Notes under the pieces: generated by a model
Told to the model about the DNA's origin: nothing
Seen by the model: the letters and a program-made list of their open reading frames with translations, nothing else
The model's database searches: none
Assembly (NCBI GenBank): GCA_017645645.1
Contig: JAGCOB010000004.1
Location: 1 to 64,000, forward strand
DNA: 64,000 nucleotides
Source of the DNA: Prevotella sp.
GTDB taxonomy: Bacteria > Bacteroidota > Bacteroidia > Bacteroidales > Bacteroidaceae
Reading direction: 5' to 3'
Position numbers and translations under genes: made by a program
In this document: positions 25,202 through 34,549 of the stretch, in pieces
How the letters are laid out: every line of letters starts with the position of its first letter
How positions within the stretch are numbered: position 1 is the stretch's first letter

Positions 25202-25709
25202 AGCATTATCCAGAAAATATACATAATAGTTGGCTGATATTTAGCAATTTAGCGCAAAAGTTAGGACTTTTTCAGAATTCGCACACATCTCTTATGTCAA
25301 GAAAAATGGCATGTTTTTTTGCTCTGTTTTTTGGAGCTTCTAGATTATTCAGAGGCTTCAAAACGGTTGTCTCAGGCAAAAAAAGAAAGAAAATATCACT
25401 TTCATGGAGAAAGGACGGCACTTTCTATCCGTTTGCTACGGGCAAACGAACCGAAAGGCGGCACCTTTCCACCCGATAGGTAGGGGCAAAAATAGCTTTT
25501 TTCAGGTGTTTTTCAGTCATTTTCCAGGGTGTATCGTGCCCTTGAAATAGATAATCCTCTGGTCAACAGTACTTTACGAAAATGCCTCATATTCCGCGAA
25601 TTTGCAGTCAACTACCAGCAAAAACGAAAAATGCTCCTTCTACAGAGGCACTTTGTCGGAATTATTCAAAAATATACATGTTGCCCTCATCATCGTAAGC
25701 CTTACAAAG
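25202..25709. other. Intergenic stretch with three consecutive stem-loops
   Basis: About 500 bases without a convincing gene. Three stem-loops lie in a row: AGAAAG/CTTTCT (25408-25426), CGTTTGC/GCAAACG (25430-25448) and GAAAGG/CCTTTC (25453-25469). The first and third share the loop core CGGCA. A 61-codon frame at 25294-25479 runs through the stems but looks like no protein (Lys/Arg/Phe-rich). The rest shows nothing I recognise. Confidence 0.5.
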
Positions 25710-26516
25710 TCACTCTATCTTCAGTTCTTCTTTCCTGCGAGTGAAAGAACGATAGGCGTTCGTACGCTCGTCGGCTGTAATCTGTATCGAGGTATCCACT
25801 GGACGGCGAGGTTCTATGAGGGTATGCATAAATAACCAGTCATAGGTGCTGACCAAATAGAAATAACGCGCCAGATCACCATGGGAGGCCCCCTTTATCC
25901 ACTCATAGCGCAACCGCTCGTCAACACCCAACCGGTGCATTCCTTCCACGACCTTCTTCGACTCCTCTATCTTCACCGAACGATCGGCAGTACCATGGAT
26001 GATCCATAGGGGCAGTCCGCCCAGTCCCCGGTAGTCCTTTAACGTACTCCCGCCGCAGAGAGCCATTGCAGCAGCAATCTTGTCCGGATACGTGCCTGCC
26101 ATGTCTAGGGCACCATAGCCGCCGAGACTCATGCCGATGATATAGACGCGCTGGGGGTTATAGACATAGTGCTTTGACATCCATTCGAGGATATCGTTGA
26201 GCTTCTGAGGATTCCAATGTCCCTTGGGATTCTGTGGTGCCACGATAAGGGCAGGCACCTCCAGTCCCATCTTCACGGCATCCAACGGTCCGTAGCGCAG
26301 CACCTTGTTGAGGTCGGTACCTCTCAGACTGGCTCCATGAAGGAAGAGTATCAACGGGGTGGTCGAACGATAGGCATCATAGTCTTTGGGCGTATATACC
26401 CAGAAGGGATATCCGTCTCGCTTTACAGCATCACGTGCCTTGAGGAAATCCTCCTGTGCCATCAGGTGATGACAGAGTAGACAAAGTAGAAAGATGCATC
26501 TCATTCGTTTTTTCAT
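25710..26516 (-). CDS. Secreted alpha/beta hydrolase, paralogue of the 22.3 kb gene
   Basis: A 268-residue esterase with signal peptide MKKRMRCIFLLCLLCHHLMA. Same catalytic set as its paralogue: HGASLRG, GMSLGGYG, HGTADRSV, GASHGDL. The two proteins are similar along their whole length (for example both contain LNKVLRYG, ALIVAPQNP and AGTYPDKIAAA). Single-gene unit with a -7 element (minus TAATTTTG, 26521-26528) just upstream of the ATG, giving a very short leader if used. Substrate unknown. Confidence 0.85.
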   Translation of the reverse strand: MKKRMRCIFLLCLLCHHLMAQEDFLKARDAVKRDGYPFWVYTPKDYDAYRSTTPLILFLHGASLRGTDLNKVLRYGPLDAVKMGLEVPALIVAPQNPKGHWNPQKLNDILEWMSKHYVYNPQRVYIIGMSLGGYGALDMAGTYPDKIAAAMALCGGSTLKDYRGLGGLPLWIIHGTADRSVKIEESKKVVEGMHRLGVDERLRYEWIKGASHGDLARYFYLVSTYDWLFMHTLIEPRRPVDTSIQITADERTNAYRSFTRRKEELKIE

Positions 26517-26582
26517 GCTGCAAAATTAAATGTTTCTTATGAGAAAACCACCAAAAAAGAATGGAAATCAGAAATAAAGCAC

Positions 26583-26590
26583 TATATTTG
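26583..26590 (+). promoter_or_regulatory. -7 element for the AsmA-like gene
   Basis: TATATTTG 22 bases before the ATG; no clear -33 element. Confidence 0.5.
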
Positions 26591-26612
26591 CAAACGAATA
26601 ATTAAGTTTTGT

Positions 26613-28748
26613 ATGGTATCTGTCAAGAAAATCATCTTCACCACCCTGAAAGTTGCAGGTGGTCTCGTGCTACTCTTCATCGTCCTTATTGTGGGGGCGG
26701 TGGGATTGATTAACAACTCTTCTATCCAGGACAAGATACTCCATTATGCCACGGAGATATTGGCGGAGAAATTGGAGACAAAGGTGGAGATAGACAGTAT
26801 CCGTATCGGTTTCTTCCGTGATGACATCCGTCTCTTCGGGCTCCGTGTTGACGACCGCCAACAACGGAGGATGCTTGAACTTAAGTCGTTGTCGGCAGAG
26901 ATTCAGATGTTCCCCTTGCTCTTCCAGCAGGAACTCATCCTCGATGAAGTAACTGTCAAAGGACTACATGCCCAACTCTTCAAGCCTTCTCCTGAAGAGC
27001 CTGCCAATTTCCAGTTTGTCATTGATGCTTTCAAGAAGAAAGAGGGGAGTGGAGAGAAGAAAGAGACAAGTGAGAAGAAGAAAAAAAAGTCTAAGTTCAA
27101 GGTCGACCTCAAAACGGTCACAATTGAGGATGTGAAGGTGACCTTTAACGAGAACCATTATTCCTTAGGGATACTGAAATACCACCAAGGATGGCGGGGA
27201 AAGCAGTCCGGAGAGATCCGCCAGTTGGAGACCTCATGGGTACGTATCAAGAAGAAAGACTCCACACATGTCGACAACCATTTGGTGGTCGATGCCATCA
27301 CCTATGAAGGAACGAAGAACGTTCACACCATCACTGTCGACAGTATCCGATTGAAGACAGACAACCACCTGCCGCATAAGCGGACGGGAAAACCCAAACG
27401 GGGCTGGTTTGATAACGGACACCTGAATATTGTCGCCCACCTGAAACTGAACATACACCATGCCGACAAGGACAGTGTCTGCGGTACGCTGGTATCCTGT
27501 GATGCCAACGATCGTACCTCAGGACTGCATATCACCGACGTGCATGGACAATTCAAGCATATCGACGGGAAATTATATGTCAGTAATATGACGGTGGGCA
27601 TGAAGAACACCACTCTGAACTTCGACAAGGGAGTTGTCCAACTGCCCAGCAAGAAGAAGGGAATCCCCTTTACTTTCTCCACTTCCGACATCACCGGCAC
27701 GACCCTCCTGACGGATATCTCGAAGCCTTTCGCCCCTGTCCTGGTAGGATTCAAACAACCCCTCTGGCTGAGCACCAAGTTCAGCGGCACGGACAGCAAC
27801 CTCGTCTTCCGAGATGTCATCGTAAAGACCCCGGACAACAGTCTCAGGATCAAAGCTGAAGGCGGCATCGAAGGGCTGAAGGACAAATACAAACTCAACG
27901 TGCATTTCAACGTGGGACAGATGGTGACGACCCCTGCCACCGTCGAACGCATCATCAACCAGTTCCCTGTCAAGAAGTTCATGATGAAACAATTGAACCG
28001 TTTGGGAATTATCCGCTATACGGGTTCGTTCAATGTCATCTGGAAGAAAGAACAGTTCCGGGGCATCATTACTACCAAACAAGGGCAACTGAATTTCTCC
28101 ATAACCCTCGACGAGAATAACAAATACCTCCTCGGCAATGTGCAGACCACTAACTTCGAACTAGGAGATGCCATGGACTATCCCGATATCGGTGCTATCT
28201 CCTGCCGGGCAGGTTTCCGTTTCGACTACTCCAAACCTCGTACCGCCCAGATGCGTCGTCTCAAAGGCGGCAAACTGCCTATCGGACAAGTCGATGCCCT
28301 CATCATAAAGGCCAAAACCAAGCTTCTCACCGTCTCCGATGTCTCTGCCCATATTGTCAGTGACGGTGCCGTTGCCGAGGGTAAGCTCAGCATGAAGGGG
28401 AAAATGGCTGATCTCCTTTGTTCCTTCTCATTCACCAATACGGACGAGATGAAGAAGACGCAGATCAAACCAGGCATCCGTTTCCATCTCTTCGAAAAAA
28501 AAACCGATGAAGAAAAAGCAGCCCTGAAGGCACAGAAAGCGGCAGAAAAAGAGGTGAAGAAACAGGAACGTGCCGAGCGTAAAGCGCAGGAGAAAGCGGA
28601 AAAGGAGGAACGCAAGGCGCAAAAGAAGGCGGAAAAGGAAGAACGCAAGGCACAGAAGAAGGCAGAAAAAGAGGCTCGAAAGGCAGAAAAGGCAGCCAAG
28701 AAAGCGGCTAAGAAAGCTGCCAAAGAGGCTGAGAACAACAATCAATAA
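26613..28748 (+). CDS. AsmA-like envelope protein with Lys/Glu/Ala-rich tail
   Basis: A 711-residue protein with one N-terminal membrane segment (residues about 15-35, GGLVLLFIVLIVGAVGLI), then a long AsmA/TamB-like beta-rich part: ILAEKLETKVEIDSIRIGFF at the start is the usual AsmA entry motif. Proteins of this type span the periplasm and are linked to lipid or outer-membrane-protein transport. A charged linker (about residues 143-160, GSGEKKETSEKKKKKSK) and a C-terminal tail of roughly 80 residues, built partly on an 11-residue repeat KAQKKAEKEER, form a probable coiled coil. Single-gene unit, convergent with the LolC/E gene. Confidence 0.78.
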   Translation: MVSVKKIIFTTLKVAGGLVLLFIVLIVGAVGLINNSSIQDKILHYATEILAEKLETKVEIDSIRIGFFRDDIRLFGLRVDDRQQRRMLELKSLSAEIQMFPLLFQQELILDEVTVKGLHAQLFKPSPEEPANFQFVIDAFKKKEGSGEKKETSEKKKKKSKFKVDLKTVTIEDVKVTFNENHYSLGILKYHQGWRGKQSGEIRQLETSWVRIKKKDSTHVDNHLVVDAITYEGTKNVHTITVDSIRLKTDNHLPHKRTGKPKRGWFDNGHLNIVAHLKLNIHHADKDSVCGTLVSCDANDRTSGLHITDVHGQFKHIDGKLYVSNMTVGMKNTTLNFDKGVVQLPSKKKGIPFTFSTSDITGTTLLTDISKPFAPVLVGFKQPLWLSTKFSGTDSNLVFRDVIVKTPDNSLRIKAEGGIEGLKDKYKLNVHFNVGQMVTTPATVERIINQFPVKKFMMKQLNRLGIIRYTGSFNVIWKKEQFRGIITTKQGQLNFSITLDENNKYLLGNVQTTNFELGDAMDYPDIGAISCRAGFRFDYSKPRTAQMRRLKGGKLPIGQVDALIIKAKTKLLTVSDVSAHIVSDGAVAEGKLSMKGKMADLLCSFSFTNTDEMKKTQIKPGIRFHLFEKKTDEEKAALKAQKAAEKEVKKQERAERKAQEKAEKEERKAQKKAEKEERKAQKKAEKEARKAEKAAKKAAKKAAKEAENNNQ

Positions 28749-28771
28749 ATTAACACACGATTACGATCGGA

Positions 28772-30001
28772 TTAGTTTAACAGTCGCTTGGAAAAATAGC
28801 GGACGGGATACCACACACTGAGGAAGCCTACGGCAACAACCGTGAGAAAGACAATAATGATATCCCAGGGATGGACACTGACGGGGTAGGCATCAACGAT
28901 GAAGGAACCTTCGGTCTTGCCTAACCGTACTATACCGTATTCCTGTTGTAGCCAACAGAGCAGGAGTCCGAGTGTTATGCCGATGACGGCTCCCATGACA
29001 GAAATCATACGTCCCTCAAACAGGAAGATACGGACAATCTGCTTTTCAGAAGCCCCCAAGTTACGCAAGGTGACGACATCGTTCTTCTTGTCAATCATCA
29101 ACATGGAGATACTGCCAATGATGTTAAAACAGGCAATAACGAGGATGAAGGTCAGGAAGATATATGCCATCAGTTTCTCTATCTTCATGATACGGAACGT
29201 GTCATTCTGTTGCTCATAACGGTCACGGACTGCAAAACGGTTACCGGCTATCTCCTGCATCACTGCCTTGACCTTCTCAAAATCACTGCCAGGCTTCAGG
29301 CGCATCTCCAACGAGGAGAGCATACCCTGCTGGTCGAATAACTGCCGGGTGAAAGCGATAGAAGTGATGATATAACGTTTGTCATACTTGCCCTGTTTGA
29401 TACTAAACAATACTCCCGGCGAATAGAGATCATCCTCCACGAAACCCTCCTGCAGGTTTGCCATATTGAGCTGACCTTCTCTACGGGGAGCATAGATTTT
29501 CAGGGGATGCTCATACGTATATCCCGTACCTAACTGGTAGGCGACACCCATACCCAGGATTCCATAGTTCATGTCAGCAGCATGTAGCGCATATTCACCG
29601 TCACCTTCCAGCACCTCACGGATGTGCGTCAACTTGTCGAAATTATCTTCCACGCCTTTCAGTTGGATCATCGCTTGACGATCACCATAGACCGCCAATG
29701 CCTGGTCCTCCATAACCTCCGTGGCAACCTCCACCTGCGGCAGTTGGCGGATACGCGTCAGCAGCGAGTCATCTGCAGCCACCGTCTTTCCCTTGACGGG
29801 AGTCACCTTCAGTTGCGGATCGAGTTGGGTGAACAATGAGGCGACCATGTCATGAAAACCATTGAACACACTCAGCGTAACCACCAATGCCATCGTCGCT
29901 ACGGCGACCCCAACGACGGAGATACCGCTAATCACATTGATAGCATTAGTACTCTTCTTGGAGAAAAGGTAACGGCGGGCGATGTAAAACGGAAAGTTCA
30001 C
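28772..30001 (-). CDS. LolC/LolE-type ABC transporter permease
   Basis: A 409-residue inner-membrane permease of the MacB/FtsX family, LolC/E type, which in the Lol system extracts lipoproteins from the inner membrane. N-terminal signature FYIARRYLFSKKSTNAINVISGISVVGVAV, a large periplasmic domain (about residues 45-265), and three C-terminal membrane segments beginning near AYIFLTFILVIACFNIIGSISMLM. The DKKNDVVTLRNLGAS loop contacts the ATPase. No LolD ATPase is adjacent. Overlaps rbfA by 4 bases (ATGA). Confidence 0.88.
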   Translation of the reverse strand: MNFPFYIARRYLFSKKSTNAINVISGISVVGVAVATMALVVTLSVFNGFHDMVASLFTQLDPQLKVTPVKGKTVAADDSLLTRIRQLPQVEVATEVMEDQALAVYGDRQAMIQLKGVEDNFDKLTHIREVLEGDGEYALHAADMNYGILGMGVAYQLGTGYTYEHPLKIYAPRREGQLNMANLQEGFVEDDLYSPGVLFSIKQGKYDKRYIITSIAFTRQLFDQQGMLSSLEMRLKPGSDFEKVKAVMQEIAGNRFAVRDRYEQQNDTFRIMKIEKLMAYIFLTFILVIACFNIIGSISMLMIDKKNDVVTLRNLGASEKQIVRIFLFEGRMISVMGAVIGITLGLLLCWLQQEYGIVRLGKTEGSFIVDAYPVSVHPWDIIIVFLTVVAVGFLSVWYPVRYFSKRLLN

Positions 30002-30333
30002 TTCTTCAACAGTTCGTCAATACGGTCAATATAGTCGAGGGAATCATCAATGAAGAAGCGTAACTCTGGGATGATACGCAACTGATGGCGTATACGGGTA
30101 CCCAGTTCATAGCGGATCTGTTTCTCGTTCTTGTTGATATTCGCCATGATCTCCTCACCACGCTCACTGGGGAAGATACTCAAATGTGCCGTACAGATAC
30201 TCAGGTCAGGACTGACACGGACACGCGTGACACTGACCATCACCCCATGCATCCCCCGAGTCTGTTGTTGGAAAATCACGCTCAGTTCCTTCTGCAACAG
30301 GCGCGCAATTTTATTCTGTCTTGTTTCTTGCAT
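29998..30333 (-). CDS. rbfA: Ribosome-binding factor A
   Basis: A 111-residue 30S maturation factor with the KH-like fold: RQNKIARLLQKELSVIFQQ at the N-terminus, VTRVRVSPDLSICTAHLSIFP in the middle, and PELRFFIDDSLDYIDRIDELL at the C-terminus. Start 30333 is chosen because homology starts there; the longer open frame upstream runs through a repeat and promoter. Translationally coupled to the LolC/E gene. Confidence 0.95.
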   Translation of the reverse strand: MQETRQNKIARLLQKELSVIFQQQTRGMHGVMVSVTRVRVSPDLSICTAHLSIFPSERGEEIMANINKNEKQIRYELGTRIRHQLRIIPELRFFIDDSLDYIDRIDELLKK

Positions 30334-30354
30334 ATAATTTTCTCTTTTCGGGGA

Positions 30355-30362
30355 CAAAGGTA
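30355..30362 (-). promoter_or_regulatory. -7 element of rbfA
   Basis: Minus-strand TACCTTTG 21 bases before the rbfA ATG. It lies directly after the 67-bp repeat, in the same position as the tRNA-Leu(UAA) promoter at 58.9 kb. Confidence 0.6.
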
Positions 30363-30371
30363 GTGCAAAAT

Positions 30372-30438
30372 TCCGATTAAGCGAAGAAAATGAGAATGTA
30401 TTTTCATTTTTGAGCGTGAGGAATTTATCTAAATCGAG
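30372..30438 (-). repeat. 67-bp inverted-terminal repeat, copy B
   Basis: On the minus strand it matches 58820-58886 at 61 of 67 positions with no gap. Imperfect terminal arms CTCGATTTAG and CTTAATCGGA. Identity continues past the repeat through TTTTGCACTA and the -7 box. Confidence 0.85.
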
Positions 30439-30466
30439 AGAAAACCCCCAAAAAAACACCCATTTA

Positions 30467-30498
30467 TTTGCATTTTCATTTCTTTTTCATTATCTTTG
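30467..30498 (+). promoter_or_regulatory. Promoter of the first C10 protease gene
   Basis: TTTG (30467-30470), 20-base spacer, TATCTTTG (30491-30498); start near 30503, giving a leader of about 45 bases. Confidence 0.8.
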
Positions 30499-30548
30499 TA
30501 GCCATCATTACTAACCAAGTGAAGTTTAATTAAAAACATAACATAACT

Positions 30549-33500
30549 ATGAAACACTTCCTTCTCCTTATCAGCCTCTTCATCACTACTACGATGATGG
30601 CAGGTCCGGTGGACCAAGAGACCGCGAAACAGAAAGCAATAAACTTTGTAGCCAACAAGATGGGCAACAAAGCACAGCGAAGCATGAAAGTTACTGAAAG
30701 TGGTATCAAGAAGACTTCCAACCGTGCGGCAAATGCCCAGGGCTATCTGCATGTATTTAATATCGACGGTGGCGGCTATGTCATTGTCAGCGGTGACGAC
30801 CGGACCGAGGAAATCCTGGGTTATTCGACCACAGGAACCTTCGATGCCGAGAACATCCCAGAGAACATGCGCGCCTTCCTGCAGGAATACGTGGACGGTA
30901 TCCAGTACCTGAACGACAATAACATACAGATTACCCATACCAATGGCATTGTCAAGAAGGAAAAGGGGAGCGGACTGGCAACAAACAGGGCTACGAAGGC
31001 CAGTATTCCTTCTTTGTTGAAAACAACGTGGGACCAGTATGCACCATATTCTCTTTATTGTCCGCGATCTGGTGGAAGACTGACGCTTACAGGTTGTGTT
31101 GCAACGGCAATGGCTCAGGTGATGGGATATCACAAGTGGCCTAACACCACGACGACGGATATTCCCGCCTATACTAACTCTTTCTACATTCCACTCACCC
31201 CAGCAGGAACGGCGATTGACTGGGCGAATATCAAAAATAGTTATTACACTTATAATGATTTGACCGAAGCGCAGGCTGATGACAGCCAAAAGGCCGTTGC
31301 TAGACTGATGCAACTCTGCGGACAGTCTGTCATGATGCAATATGGAACTGGCGGTTCCAGTGCCACCACAGCGTTGTGTATCAATGCCTTGATTAATTAC
31401 TTTGACTACGATACTTCTGCACAATGGCTGCTTCGCAAGAACTATAGCTACAGCGAGTGGCAGGACATTATCTATGCAGAACTGGCAGCAGGTCGCCCTG
31501 TGCTCTATGACGGTCAGTCGGCTGGTGGTGGACATGCCTTTGTTTGCGATGGATACGACAAAGAAGACTTCTTTCATATCAACTGGGGATGGAGTGGCTA
31601 CCAAGACAATTTCTTCCGTCTTCGCCTGTTGAACCCCGACGATCAAGGTGCTGGCGGGAGCAGCACGAACGAAGGATATGGAGTGGATCAGGGTGCTGGT
31701 ATTGGCATTAAGAAGAATACAGGAACAACCAATAACTATAATGGACTCTATGTGACACATTTGGCTACCAATGAAAACAAATTAACACGCACATCCACAT
31801 CTTCGAATTTCTTCTTGACCGCCTTCTTTAATTTCGCAAACTATAGTTTCTTATCTACTCAAAAAGTCGCATTCCAAGTTCTGAATAGTAGTAATGAGGT
31901 CTTGAAAACGATTAATATTGCAGATATCACTCTCTCACCAACGTATTATTACATAAGCGATTGGAGCCGAACGATCAGTTTAGGAAGTGACTTACCAAAT
32001 GGCACCTATAAGATAGTTATTTCTTCCAAAGAGCAAGATACAGACATTTGGAAAATCTGTGCAGGATGCAGTGCCAATTATATTGAATTCACTATCAGTG
32101 GAAATACGTTAACCGTTGGTCATGGTTATGAAATCGTTGATGTTGAAGTGACAGCTGATGTGACGGGAAATGGAGAAATCAACTCTCCACAGACAGTTAC
32201 ATTACAAGTCAAGAATAATGGTACTGTTTATCGTCATGATCTTTCATACAAGATTAATAATGCTTCTACAAGTTATACTGCGACCTATGTGGAAGTGGAG
32301 CCTGGAGAGACGAAGAGTTTTCCTTTTACTTTCACCAGCGACGAAGAAGGCACTTATACACTTCACATCTACAATGAAAACAATGTAGAGTTAACTACAG
32401 CTGTCGTCACTATTGGCGCTCCCAGCGGTGTGGCTGCGTTGGAGTATGATAATGATTATCAATTTACTCCGACGCTCCAATATGATTCTGGAAAGGGTCT
32501 ATATTATGTAACGGGCAACAGTGTGACTGCTTCTTATAAAATCAAGAACACTGGTGATGCAGATTATAATGGGAAACTAGTCTGGGTATTCTGGAAACAT
32601 AAAACAAGCGGCAGTTGGGTAAATGACTCTAAGACTGTCAATTATTCGCTTGCAGCAGGAACATCTGATTATCCGTCATATACCTTTGATAACCCTAACG
32701 ATGAGAATTATAACTATTTCTCTGTAGAACTTTACTGGATAAAGGATGGTAGTTACACCAGTCTTTATGACAGTTATTCTTTTGAGTTCCGCTCATCATC
32801 AGGAGGTGACAACTATAATCTGACGGCTACTGATTTAGTTGGTAATCCGGATTTGCAGTATAACACAGATGCTTATATCTACTATATTAATGGAACAGAG
32901 TCAACGTTCTCTATTGACATTACGAATACGGGCAGTGATGCTTTCTCTGGTCAATTGCAGATAGAACAAGCGATTCACTATGCAGGCGGCGGTGATAGTT
33001 GGTATTATAAGGATTATCCTACATATCCAGAGACCCGTAATGTTACAATACCTGCAGGAAGTACACAACGTTTCTCAACGACAATTACCAAGAGTACAGA
33101 TGTAACCGTAGACATGTATTTTGTTCGCATTGGATATAAGGGAAGCAATGAAAGTAGCTTTGAGACACTGAAATATACACCCAATTTCGTATTTGTTGAT
33201 GCTACCACGCCCTTTCTGGTATTCAAGAGTCTGGAATGCAACCCGGAATTGAGATGGGATAATGATAAGAGAATCAATTATGTATATGGCGATAAACTAT
33301 CAGCAAGTTTCTATATTACCAACGTTGGTGGCGGTGCCTTTGACGGACAGGTTAAATTCAGATACTATGGAATTGATTCCGATGGCTACTGGACGCAGAT
33401 TAAATCCGCTACCACACAGAGTTTCTATGTGGCAGGAGAGTCAACAGCGGTTGCAACTAGTGACGCTATAGAAAAGACGGATGGCTATCCCTATTACACC

Positions 33501-34325
33501 ATCTGTTGTTACTATATTGACCCCGCTACGGGTACAGAGATCTTCATCCGTCGAACTTCCGACTTCGAGTTCCGCACTCCAACAACATACGTAATTGAAA
33601 CCGGTGAGTATGGCTGTACGCCAGAAATGAAGTATGATAATGCTACTTACACCTCATATATCGAAGGCAGTAAGGCGACATTCTTTGGCGACATTAAGAA
33701 TATCGGTGTTGAAGATTTCTCCGGACAGTTGAAGATTGTGAAAATGTACCATAGTACCACTACCGGCTACTGGAATTACATAACTTCTCCTTCGACTCAG
33801 GATATCACCATTGCAGCCGGTGCCACCAAGCGAGTATATATTGATATAGAAAAACTCGATCAGGATGATGCCGACCTCTACTGGCTCTGTGTTTATTACA
33901 AAGGCTCCAATGAGTCAGACTTCACATACCTGTTGGGTACTCCCGACTTTGAGTTCCGTGCCTCCAGTGTTATACTTGGCGATGCCAACGGTGACGGCAG
34001 TGTCAACGTGACGGACATCGTGGCAACGGTCAACTACATCATGGAGAAGCCGTCAGCAGACTTCAATGAAGAGGCTGCCGATGTCAACCAGGACGGTTAT
34101 GTAAACGTGACAGACATCGTGGGTATGGTAAATATCATCATGGAAACTGCCTCCAGAAGGGATGCGGACGTTAACAAGCAGGCATTCAGCGGAAAGAGTA
34201 TCATGCTGAAGAATCTCGGAATAGAAGGCAAAGTTTTGTTCGACAGTTTGAATGATGAGAAAAACAACAGTAATGATGAGGTTGGGATGTCTGACATCCT
34301 CCGAGAGGGGCAAATGAAGCACTAA
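30549..34325 (+). CDS. Secreted C10 (streptopain/interpain) cysteine protease with dockerin
   Basis: A 1258-residue secreted protease. Signal peptide MKHFLLLISLFITTTMMA; a Spi-type prodomain (residues about 20-125); a C10 catalytic domain (about 155-385) with the nucleophile in LTGCVATAMAQV (Cys 183) and the histidine in GGGHAFVCDGY (His 329), followed by FHINWGWSG. Then four to five beta-sandwich modules of about 120 residues (CARDB-like; repeated phrases such as YTPNFVFVDATT and TPDFEFR), and a dockerin-type pair of calcium loops from residue 1141 (LGDANGDGSVNVTDIVATVN and AADVNQDGYVNVTDIVGMVN). About 55 residues follow the dockerin without an obvious type IX tail. Strong own promoter. Confidence 0.9.
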   Translation: MKHFLLLISLFITTTMMAGPVDQETAKQKAINFVANKMGNKAQRSMKVTESGIKKTSNRAANAQGYLHVFNIDGGGYVIVSGDDRTEEILGYSTTGTFDAENIPENMRAFLQEYVDGIQYLNDNNIQITHTNGIVKKEKGSGLATNRATKASIPSLLKTTWDQYAPYSLYCPRSGGRLTLTGCVATAMAQVMGYHKWPNTTTTDIPAYTNSFYIPLTPAGTAIDWANIKNSYYTYNDLTEAQADDSQKAVARLMQLCGQSVMMQYGTGGSSATTALCINALINYFDYDTSAQWLLRKNYSYSEWQDIIYAELAAGRPVLYDGQSAGGGHAFVCDGYDKEDFFHINWGWSGYQDNFFRLRLLNPDDQGAGGSSTNEGYGVDQGAGIGIKKNTGTTNNYNGLYVTHLATNENKLTRTSTSSNFFLTAFFNFANYSFLSTQKVAFQVLNSSNEVLKTINIADITLSPTYYYISDWSRTISLGSDLPNGTYKIVISSKEQDTDIWKICAGCSANYIEFTISGNTLTVGHGYEIVDVEVTADVTGNGEINSPQTVTLQVKNNGTVYRHDLSYKINNASTSYTATYVEVEPGETKSFPFTFTSDEEGTYTLHIYNENNVELTTAVVTIGAPSGVAALEYDNDYQFTPTLQYDSGKGLYYVTGNSVTASYKIKNTGDADYNGKLVWVFWKHKTSGSWVNDSKTVNYSLAAGTSDYPSYTFDNPNDENYNYFSVELYWIKDGSYTSLYDSYSFEFRSSSGGDNYNLTATDLVGNPDLQYNTDAYIYYINGTESTFSIDITNTGSDAFSGQLQIEQAIHYAGGGDSWYYKDYPTYPETRNVTIPAGSTQRFSTTITKSTDVTVDMYFVRIGYKGSNESSFETLKYTPNFVFVDATTPFLVFKSLECNPELRWDNDKRINYVYGDKLSASFYITNVGGGAFDGQVKFRYYGIDSDGYWTQIKSATTQSFYVAGESTAVATSDAIEKTDGYPYYTICCYYIDPATGTEIFIRRTSDFEFRTPTTYVIETGEYGCTPEMKYDNATYTSYIEGSKATFFGDIKNIGVEDFSGQLKIVKMYHSTTTGYWNYITSPSTQDITIAAGATKRVYIDIEKLDQDDADLYWLCVYYKGSNESDFTYLLGTPDFEFRASSVILGDANGDGSVNVTDIVATVNYIMEKPSADFNEEAADVNQDGYVNVTDIVGMVNIIMETASRRDADVNKQAFSGKSIMLKNLGIEGKVLFDSLNDEKNNSNDEVGMSDILREGQMKH

Positions 34326-34336
34326 CTATTATATAT

Positions 34337-34369
34337 AAGGTATAGAGGGAAAAACTCCCTTTATACCTT
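34337..34369 (+). terminator. Hairpin after the first C10 protease
   Basis: A 14-bp stem AAGGTATAGAGGGA with TCCCTTTATACCTT (one G-U pair) around the loop AAAAC. The following bases are AT-rich but not a clean T-run, so termination strength is uncertain. Confidence 0.55.
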
Positions 34370-34416
34370 ATTAATATCAATTTAGACTAAGAAGCACAAA
34401 AAAAAGTATGAAAAAA

Positions 34417-34448
34417 TTTGTTGGTTTTATATCTTTTTAGTATCTTTG
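34417..34448 (+). promoter_or_regulatory. Promoter of the cohesin-like gene
   Basis: TTTG (34417-34420), 20-base spacer, TATCTTTG (34441-34448). The leader would be about 95 bases. Confidence 0.8.
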
Positions 34449-34549
34449 CCCACGGAGTATGTATCTCCCGTTCCTCTCAAAGAGGAAAACGAGAAAGAAA
34501 ACTTTTAAACGTAACTATATGGAATGAACTTTACTAAATGATTAATAAT

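Noticed and set aside
25294..25479. 61-codon frame in the long gap upstream of rlpA
   Set aside because: Lys/Arg/Phe-rich, no homology, no promoter box at a fitting distance, and it runs through three stem-loops.
30429..31760. Open frame of 443 codons antisense to the first C10 protease
   Set aside because: It mirrors the codon pattern of the real gene, has no signal peptide or domain, and runs through the promoter and the 67-bp repeat.
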